A stretch of DNA of 64,000 nucleotides, from the NCBI RefSeq assembly GCF_900105555.1, contig NZ_FNTZ01000001.1:4281001-4345000 (forward strand), in the 5' to 3' direction. This document shows positions 55,416-64,000 of this stretch, in pieces. A program made the position numbers and the translations under genes. The notes under the pieces are model-generated. The model saw only the letters and a program-made list of their open reading frames with translations, was not told where the DNA came from and did not search any database. Origin of the DNA: Pseudomonas coleopterorum. Lineage in GTDB: Bacteria; Pseudomonadota; Gammaproteobacteria; Pseudomonadales; Pseudomonadaceae. Positions within the stretch are counted from its first letter, which is position 1, and each line of letters begins with the position of its first letter.

Positions 55416-56291
55416 ATGGACATCAAGCAACTCAAATTCCTCATCGCGTTGGATGAAACCCGGCACTTCGGCCAGGCCGCAGCGCGCTGTCATATCACCC
55501 AGCCGACCCTCTCGATGCGCCTGCGCAACCTTGAAGAAGAACTCGACTTGCCGTTGGTGAAGCGCGGCCAGCGCTTTGAAGGTTTCACCGCGCCCGGCGA
55601 GCGCGTGCTGGCTTGGGCGCGTACCGTCCTGGCCGCCTACGATGGCCTGCAGGCCGAAGCGGCGGCGTGCCGCGGCCACCTGGTCGGGACGCTGCGTCTG
55701 GGTGTGGTGCCACTGTCCAGTTTCGACCCGGTGCCGCTGCTGCAGACCCTGCACGGCGAGCACCCCAACCTGCGCTTCGAACTCAGCTCGCTGAGCTCCG
55801 AGCAGATCCTCGAACAGCTGGCGAGCAACCGCATCGACCTGGGCGTCTCGTTTCTGGAGCGGCTGGACCAGGAGCGCTTCGAATCGCGCGCACTGGGCGA
55901 AACGCGCATGGGCCTGCTGTTCGATCAACGTCACTACGATTTCGGCGAGCAGGCCCTGAGTTGGGAAGCCCTGACCGAACTGCCCCTGGGCATGCTCACC
56001 ACTGGCATGCATTTTCGCCAGTCCATCGACCACAACTTCCACTCGCGCGGACTCGCACCGCAACCGCTGCTGCAGACCGATGCCGTCCATCAATTGATCC
56101 AGGCCGTTCACGGTGGCCTGTGCTGCGCGATCATGCCGTTGGCGGGCGGGCTCGAAGGCTTGACCGAGCACCTGCGCCTGCAACCCATCGCCGAGGCCCA
56201 CACGCTGGCGCCTCTGGGCTTGATCATGCGCCGCGCGGCGCCCCGTTCGGCACTGGCCGAAGCCTGCTTTAAGCTCTACGACGCGCCATGA
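55416..56291 (+). CDS. LysR-family transcriptional regulator
   Basis: 291-residue LTTR with an N-terminal winged helix (about 1-60: LKFLIALDETRHFGQAAARC then TQPTLSMRL) and a periplasmic-binding-like effector domain. It lies 94 bases upstream of fdhD in the same direction, so it may regulate fdhD and the formate-dehydrogenase-like gene. LysR regulators are usually divergent from their targets, so this layout is a modest hint only. Confidence 0.88.
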   Translation: MDIKQLKFLIALDETRHFGQAAARCHITQPTLSMRLRNLEEELDLPLVKRGQRFEGFTAPGERVLAWARTVLAAYDGLQAEAAACRGHLVGTLRLGVVPLSSFDPVPLLQTLHGEHPNLRFELSSLSSEQILEQLASNRIDLGVSFLERLDQERFESRALGETRMGLLFDQRHYDFGEQALSWEALTELPLGMLTTGMHFRQSIDHNFHSRGLAPQPLLQTDAVHQLIQAVHGGLCCAIMPLAGGLEGLTEHLRLQPIAEAHTLAPLGLIMRRAAPRSALAEACFKLYDAP

Positions 56292-56385
56292 TCAATGCGG
56301 TCTATCGTCGCATCGGTAATAGCAATTAGACGCTAGGCAATCCTGCGCCTAGGCTTAAAGCTGAATTCATTGCCGGTCCATTCCC

Positions 56386-57233
56386 ATGAACGCCAAGCAC
56401 CCGGCCAGCGCGGTGCCCGTTTCTACCTCGGCTGCCCCTCTCGCCAGTCCCACCGCCAGCCAGACCTACAGTTACTGCAGCTTGAGCCTGGACGAACCCG
56501 GCAGCACGCCACTGGCCGAAGAAGTGGCGCTGGCGATCGCCTACAACGGCATCAGCCAGGCCGTCATGCTGGTCACCCCCACCGACCTCGAAGACTTCGT
56601 CACCGGCTTCAGCATCGGCAGCGGGATCGTGGCCGGCGCCGATGAAATCTATGACATCAAGCTCAGCGGCGCAGGCTCGGCACGTCATGCCGAGGTGCAG
56701 ATCGCCAATCGCGCCTTCTGGAACCTCAAGACCCAACGTCGGCAATTGGCCGGCAGCAGCGGCTGCGGGCTGTGTGGCGTAGAAGCCGTCGAACAGGCAT
56801 TGCCTGACCTGGCGGTATTGCCCGGCGCGGCCCTGCCGCCAGCGCAATGGCTCGAGGGCCTGCGCCAGCGCATCGGTGTCTTCCAGCCACTGGGCCAGCG
56901 CAGCGGCGCGGTCCACGCGGCGCTGTTCATGGACGCCACCGGCACCCTGCTGTTGGGCCGCGAAGACATTGGCCGCCACAACGCGCTCGACAAAGTGATC
57001 GGCGCCCTGGTGCGGCAGAACATCGACAGCACCGGCGGGCTGGCCATCGTCACCAGCCGCTGCAGCCTGGAACTCATCCAGAAAGTATTGCGCGCCGGCA
57101 TCCAGACCCTGGTCAGCCTGTCGTCGCCGACCGGCCTGGCCCTGCAATGGGCACGCCGGCACAACCTGAACCTCATCCACCTGCCGCAGCACAGCGCGCC
57201 GCGGGTCTATAGCCCTGCGTTGGAGAATCAAGC

Positions 57234-57237
<4 letters not shown>
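56386..57237 (+). CDS. fdhD: FdhD sulphurtransferase for molybdoenzyme maturation
   Basis: 283-residue protein that transfers sulphur from IscS to the molybdenum cofactor before insertion in formate dehydrogenases. The catalytic loop Cys pair is in SSGCGLCGVEA near residues 124-134, and GREDIGRHNALDKVIG follows near 189-204. It overlaps the next gene by GTGA, meaning translation of the chaperone and its client is coupled. Confidence 0.93.
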
Positions 57238-59570
<2,333 letters not shown>

Positions 59571-59585
59571 GGCCCCACGCAAACC

Positions 59586-59611
59586 CTTGTCGCGGCTCGT
59601 GCCGCGACAAG
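59586..59611. terminator. Perfect hairpin after the YdeP-type gene
   Basis: CTTGTCGCGGC and GCCGCGACAAG form an 11-bp stem with loop TCGT, 16 bases after the stop. No T-tract follows; it may act as a terminator-like or stabilising hairpin. Confidence 0.55.
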
Positions 59612-59641
59612 CCCTCATGCCAATCAAGGGTGAACGCTACC

Positions 59642-59755
59642 CCTGTAGCAGCGGCGCAAGCCGCGTAGCCCTTGATCTTGACCCTACCCCTCGGCCGCCC
59701 CAAAAAGACGCCTCTCCTGTAGCAGCGGCGCAAGCCGCGTAGCTCTTGATCTTGC
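59642..59755 (+). repeat. Two direct copies of a 38-bp REP-like unit (family 3)
   Basis: CCTGTAGCAGCGGCGCAAGC plus CGCGTAG and CTTGATCTTG occur at 59642-59681 and 59716-59755, differing at two positions. Each contains a small inverted repeat CGGC-GCAA-GCCG. The unit differs from the family 1 and 2 REPs in this window. Confidence 0.75.
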
Positions 59756-59944
59756 CCTTAACCTTCAACGCCAGCAAAAGACGCCACTCCGGAAGTACGT
59801 GCGACCACCCTCTCCGCTCAAAGTTTCCCCATGAAAGTTCAGAATCTCAGAACTGCGCACCCATCGTGCTTTCCATCACATCGCGCTTGTCGGACGACCG
59901 ATCGCATAGCAAAGTCGCGCCGTCATCCCTCTGAGATCTGATCG

Positions 59945-60418
59945 ATGAAATTTCCCTCGATACTTTTGTTGACCCTCGGCCTGGTAACAGGCGCTGCCTC
60001 TGCTGGCAGCAACACCGAAGCCGGTGTAGGGGGCGCATTGGGTGGGGTACTGGGCGCGGTGGTCGGCCAGCAACTGGGCGGCAGCACCGGCTCGACCATC
60101 GGCGCAGGCCTGGGTGGTGCGGCAGGTAGCGCAGTCGGCGCCGACAAGCGCAGCCGTGGCCAGGCCGCCATCGGTGGCGCCCTGGGTGCTGCAGGCGGCA
60201 ACGTGGTGGGCCGCAACGTAGGCGGCAGCACCGGCGGCCTGATCGGCGCCGCCACCGGCGGTGGTGCCGGCGGCGCGCTGGGCAACTACATGGGCACCTC
60301 GTCCGACCGCGACGATCGTGACGATCGCCGCTATCGCGGCCACGACAACCGCGGCAAATGGAAACACCGCGACCGCGGCCGCTATGTCGGCCACAACAAG
60401 CATTGGCGTGATCGCTAA
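59945..60418 (+). CDS. Glycine-zipper outer-membrane-type protein
   Basis: 157-residue secreted protein. Signal peptide about 1-20 (cleavage after ASA), then repeated Gly-rich segments (GGALGGVLGAVVGQQLGG, GAGLGGAAGSAVGA, GGALGAAGGNVVG) giving several GxxxG zippers at about 25-115, then a basic, Asp/Arg/His-rich tail. Similar proteins (YMGG-like, glycine-zipper family) are predicted to insert in or associate with membranes. Function unknown. Upstream 374 bases carry repeats but no gene. Confidence 0.75.
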   Translation: MKFPSILLLTLGLVTGAASAGSNTEAGVGGALGGVLGAVVGQQLGGSTGSTIGAGLGGAAGSAVGADKRSRGQAAIGGALGAAGGNVVGRNVGGSTGGLIGAATGGGAGGALGNYMGTSSDRDDRDDRRYRGHDNRGKWKHRDRGRYVGHNKHWRDR

Positions 60419-60641
60419 TTGCTCATACAGCAATATTCACCCAGTCATCTCGCTTGAAAACTTCCGCGCTCTGGCGAGCGCGGCATATAACTCACCCGCC
60501 GCGCTCACTTGTCGCTCCCATACCTCTTTCAGCTATAGTCAACGCCTGATCAGTTCCGTCACGGGCTGATGTCGTGCCATGGACCGAGCCACAGCCATTC
60601 GTTAATCGAGAGTGGACCGGTGCTCACTTCAGGAGACCTTC

Positions 60642-60932
60642 ATGAAACCGTCTGCCGCGCTTGCTCTGAACAGGACCGCTGTACGCGAGGCCGTTGGCCG
60701 CTACCGAAGCGCCAACCCCAGAGTATTCGGATCAGTCTTGGCGGGCACGGATACCGAGGGCAGTGATCTTGATCTACTCGTCGATACCCTGCCTGGGGCA
60801 ACATTGTTCGACTTAGGCGGGCTACTGGAAGAACTGGAGGAGCTCCTCGGTGTTTCGGTAGATCTTTTGACCCCTGGCGATCTTCCTATCAAGTTTCGTG
60901 ACGACGTATTGACCCAGGCTGCACCCGTATGA
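60642..60932 (+). CDS. mntA: MntA-type nucleotidyltransferase antitoxin
   Basis: 96-residue minimal nucleotidyltransferase (MNT). The catalytic signature GSx10DxD is exact: G30, S31, then D42 and D44 (GSVLAGTDTEGSDLDLLVD region). In MntA/HepT systems this enzyme adds AMP units to the HEPN toxin and neutralises it. AGGAGA precedes ATG 60642. The stop overlaps the HEPN gene start (ATGA). Confidence 0.88.
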   Translation: MKPSAALALNRTAVREAVGRYRSANPRVFGSVLAGTDTEGSDLDLLVDTLPGATLFDLGGLLEELEELLGVSVDLLTPGDLPIKFRDDVLTQAAPV

Positions 60933-61288
60933 CACGCCTTGGGCTCGAAGACCACCTAGCCCAAATGACTACGGCAGCACAGGACGCGTTGACGTTCGTG
61001 GACGGTCTGGAACTGGAAGATTTTCTGGCGGACAAAAAGACCCAACAAGCCGTGACCATGAGTCTCGTTATCATCGGCGAGGCGGCTACCAAGGTGCTTG
61101 CAATGCATTCGGAGTTTGCAGCCACGCACCCGCAGGTGCCTTGGAGGAGCATGCGCGGCATGCGCAACAAGATTGCGCATGGTTATTACGAGGTAGCGTT
61201 CGACGTGGTGTGGGATACGATTCACGAGTCACTTCCTGCACTGTTGACCGCACTCAAAGCGCTACCACACTGTGACTGTTCTTTTTGA
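60929..61288 (+). CDS. hepT: HepT-type HEPN-domain toxin (DUF86)
   Basis: 119-residue HEPN RNase-like protein. The active motif Rx4HxY is intact at R79, H84 and Y86 (RNKIAHGYY). A four-helix bundle with acidic loop is expected. In known type VII systems HepT is an RNase kept inactive by AMPylation of a Tyr near this motif. It is translated from the mntA stop codon and terminated at 61303-61334. It could be functional in plasmid or phage defence or simply a stabilisation module. Confidence 0.88.
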   Translation: MTRLGLEDHLAQMTTAAQDALTFVDGLELEDFLADKKTQQAVTMSLVIIGEAATKVLAMHSEFAATHPQVPWRSMRGMRNKIAHGYYEVAFDVVWDTIHESLPALLTALKALPHCDCSF

Positions 61289-61302
61289 AACGGGTATCCC
61301 AC

Positions 61303-61334
61303 AAAAAACCGCCTTGAAAAAGGCGGTTTTTTTT
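61303..61334. terminator. Bidirectional Rho-independent terminator
   Basis: AAAAAACCGCCTT and AAGGCGGTTTTTT form a 13-bp stem with loop GAAA and T/A tracts on both sides. It ends both hepT (plus) and pckA (minus). Confidence 0.93.
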
Positions 61335-61348
61335 GTTTCAGCGAATGC

Positions 61349-62958
<1,610 letters not shown>

Positions 62959-63069
62959 GCTAAAAAGTGGGCCGGATTATGCCAGAAACGCCCGAAAAGA
63001 ATAGCGTCCTCCTGTCGGTAACGGCGTTATTCCGGCGTCCGTTTGTTAATTTAGCGAGACTAAATCGCT

Positions 63070-63972
63070 TCAGTGACGGGTATCTGACGGAGCGTCCACA
63101 CCAGCGCCACTGAAGAGCTGATCGACGTCGGTGGCGTCAAACAAGTAGCGCTGGTTGCAGAACTGGCAGTCGATCTCCACCGTACCGCCATGCTCCTTGA
63201 GCAATTCGCGTGCATCGTCGTGCCCAAGGCTGACGAGCGCTCGTGCCGAACGCTCCCTGGAACAGCTGCAGCGAAACCGAATCGGCTGGGTATCGAAAAG
63301 CCGCAATGCCTGCTCGTGGTACAGGCGGTACAACACGGTTTCGTTATCCAGGCCCAACAGTTCTTCGGCCTTGAGGGTATCGGCCAGGGTGATGGCGGTC
63401 TTCCAGCTCTCGGCGCGGTCGTCTTCGTCCTTGATCACAGCGGCAGGCAATTGCTGCAGCAGCAGGCCACGGGCACGCTGGCCATCGGCCTTGAGCCAGA
63501 AGCGCGTACCGAGCTGTTCGGAGAGGGCGAAGTAATTGGAGAAACTTGCCGACAGGTCGGCACCTTCCAGATCCACGATGCCTTGGTAGCGCTGACCTTC
63601 GGTAGGGTCGATGGTCATCGCCAGGGTACCGGCGGGCATCAATTCTGGCAGGCCATCGGTGTCGTTGATCTGCTCGGCATGGAAACGCGCCAGGCCGCGG
63701 ATATCACGCTCGCTGGAGCATTCGATCATCAGCAACGGCACGGGGCCTTCGGAGCGGGCCTGCAGAATCAGCAAGCCATCGAACTTGAGCGTCCCTACCA
63801 GCAGGGCCGCGGCAGCCATGAACTCGCCCAGCAGCAACTGCACCGGCAGCGGGTAATCGTGCTTGGCCAGGACCTCGGCGTAGCTGCGTTCCAATGCTAC
63901 CGCCTCACCGCGTACATCGGCGTCGTCGAAAATAAAGCGTTGGGTGAAATCGGCTTCAGGAAGATCGTGCAT
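63070..63972 (-). CDS. hslO: Redox-regulated chaperone Hsp33
   Basis: 300-residue chaperone activated by oxidation, which binds unfolded proteins under oxidative stress. The four zinc-binding Cys are present as CSCS near 236-239 and CQFC near 269-272, the redox switch. ATG 63972 matches the usual start ([13 protein letters not shown]); upstream ATG 63999 would add nine residues. It ends about 180 bases before pckA in the same direction; pckA has its own promoter region. Confidence 0.96.
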   Translation of the reverse strand: MHDLPEADFTQRFIFDDADVRGEAVALERSYAEVLAKHDYPLPVQLLLGEFMAAAALLVGTLKFDGLLILQARSEGPVPLLMIECSSERDIRGLARFHAEQINDTDGLPELMPAGTLAMTIDPTEGQRYQGIVDLEGADLSASFSNYFALSEQLGTRFWLKADGQRARGLLLQQLPAAVIKDEDDRAESWKTAITLADTLKAEELLGLDNETVLYRLYHEQALRLFDTQPIRFRCSCSRERSARALVSLGHDDARELLKEHGGTVEIDCQFCNQRYLFDATDVDQLFSGAGVDAPSDTRH

Positions 63973-64000
63973 AAGTCCAGTATCTGAGAATGGTGACAAA

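Larger units (their letters stand above)
59571..59944. other. Intergenic stretch with hairpin and duplicated repeat
   Basis: This 374-base gap holds the hairpin at 59586-59611, a two-copy repeat at 59642-59755, and the upstream region of the glycine-zipper gene. No open frame is convincing. Confidence 0.6.

Noticed and set aside
60534..60539. TATAGT as -10 box of the mntA-hepT operon
   Set aside because: The only upstream -35-like hexamer (TTGTCG) is 19 bases away, so support is too weak to list as a feature.

Overview
The window is a high-GC chromosomal segment of a Pseudomonas species, most like the P. putida/fluorescens side of the genus. The grounds are gene content (carnitine and choline catabolism with GbdR, BetI and CbcXWV; OprD porin; agmatine deiminase; pgk-epd-tktA next to metK; pckA next to hslO), codon usage, and many copies of a Pseudomonas-type REP palindrome. 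No rRNA, tRNA, CRISPR array, intact insertion sequence or prophage was seen.

Layout. 1-1.7 kb: end of a carnitine-degradation operon (BKACE, L-carnitine dehydrogenase, thioesterase). 1.8-3.65 kb, minus strand: a two-gene module of an OLD/RecF-like ATPase and a zinc-ligand-poor HNH-like protein, resembling Septu (PtuAB) defence pairs. 4.3-5.4 kb: gbdR. 5.4-7.5 kb: a gene-poor, AT-richer accessory stretch with one orphan gene. 7.5-14.9 kb: choline import (cbcXWV) and choline-to-betaine oxidation (betI, betB, betA). 15-25 kb: an extra TldD/PmbA-like pair, an MdtD-type exporter, dbpA, a YhiN flavoprotein, a YccS-type membrane protein and an ElaA-type acetyltransferase. 25-28 kb, minus strand: small HTH, YgjP-type metalloprotein and a receiver-PAS-GGDEF-EAL protein. 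28.2-34.7 kb, minus strand: tktA, epd, pgk, three small lipoprotein genes and fba. 34.9-37.1 kb: ArsR-methyltransferase fusion and metK. 37.4-42.4 kb: small periplasmic and membrane proteins, AraJ-like MFS, Na+/H+ antiporter and OprD-family porin. 42.6-46.8 kb, minus strand: aguA and a kinase/M23-like/aminotransferase fusion. 47-49.5 kb: rmlBAC without rmlD. 49.6-52.8 kb: dctB-dctD-type two-component system. 52.8-55.4 kb: thioesterase, cysQ, nudE, yrfG. 55.4-59.6 kb: LysR regulator, fdhD and an FdhF/YdeP-type molybdoenzyme. 59.9-61.3 kb: glycine-zipper protein and a MntA/HepT toxin-antitoxin pair. 61.3-64 kb, minus strand: pckA and hslO.

Functional links. Carnitine degradation feeds glycine betaine; CbcXWV and BetAB supply betaine from choline; GbdR senses betaine and dimethylglycine. 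A near-perfect direct repeat with 21-bp spacing upstream of cbcX is a plausible GbdR site, and a perfect palindrome upstream of betI is the likely BetI operator. Central carbon genes (fba, pgk, epd, tktA, pckA) are also concentrated here, and pckA carries a TGTAGT/ACTACA inverted repeat that may be an RccR-type site. Metabolic genes are mostly ordinary. The features most worth attention are the ATPase/HNH-like pair, the palindrome-controlled ArsR-methyltransferase next to metK, the three-domain kinase-aminotransferase fusion, the extra TldD/PmbA pair, and the HEPN/MNT pair.
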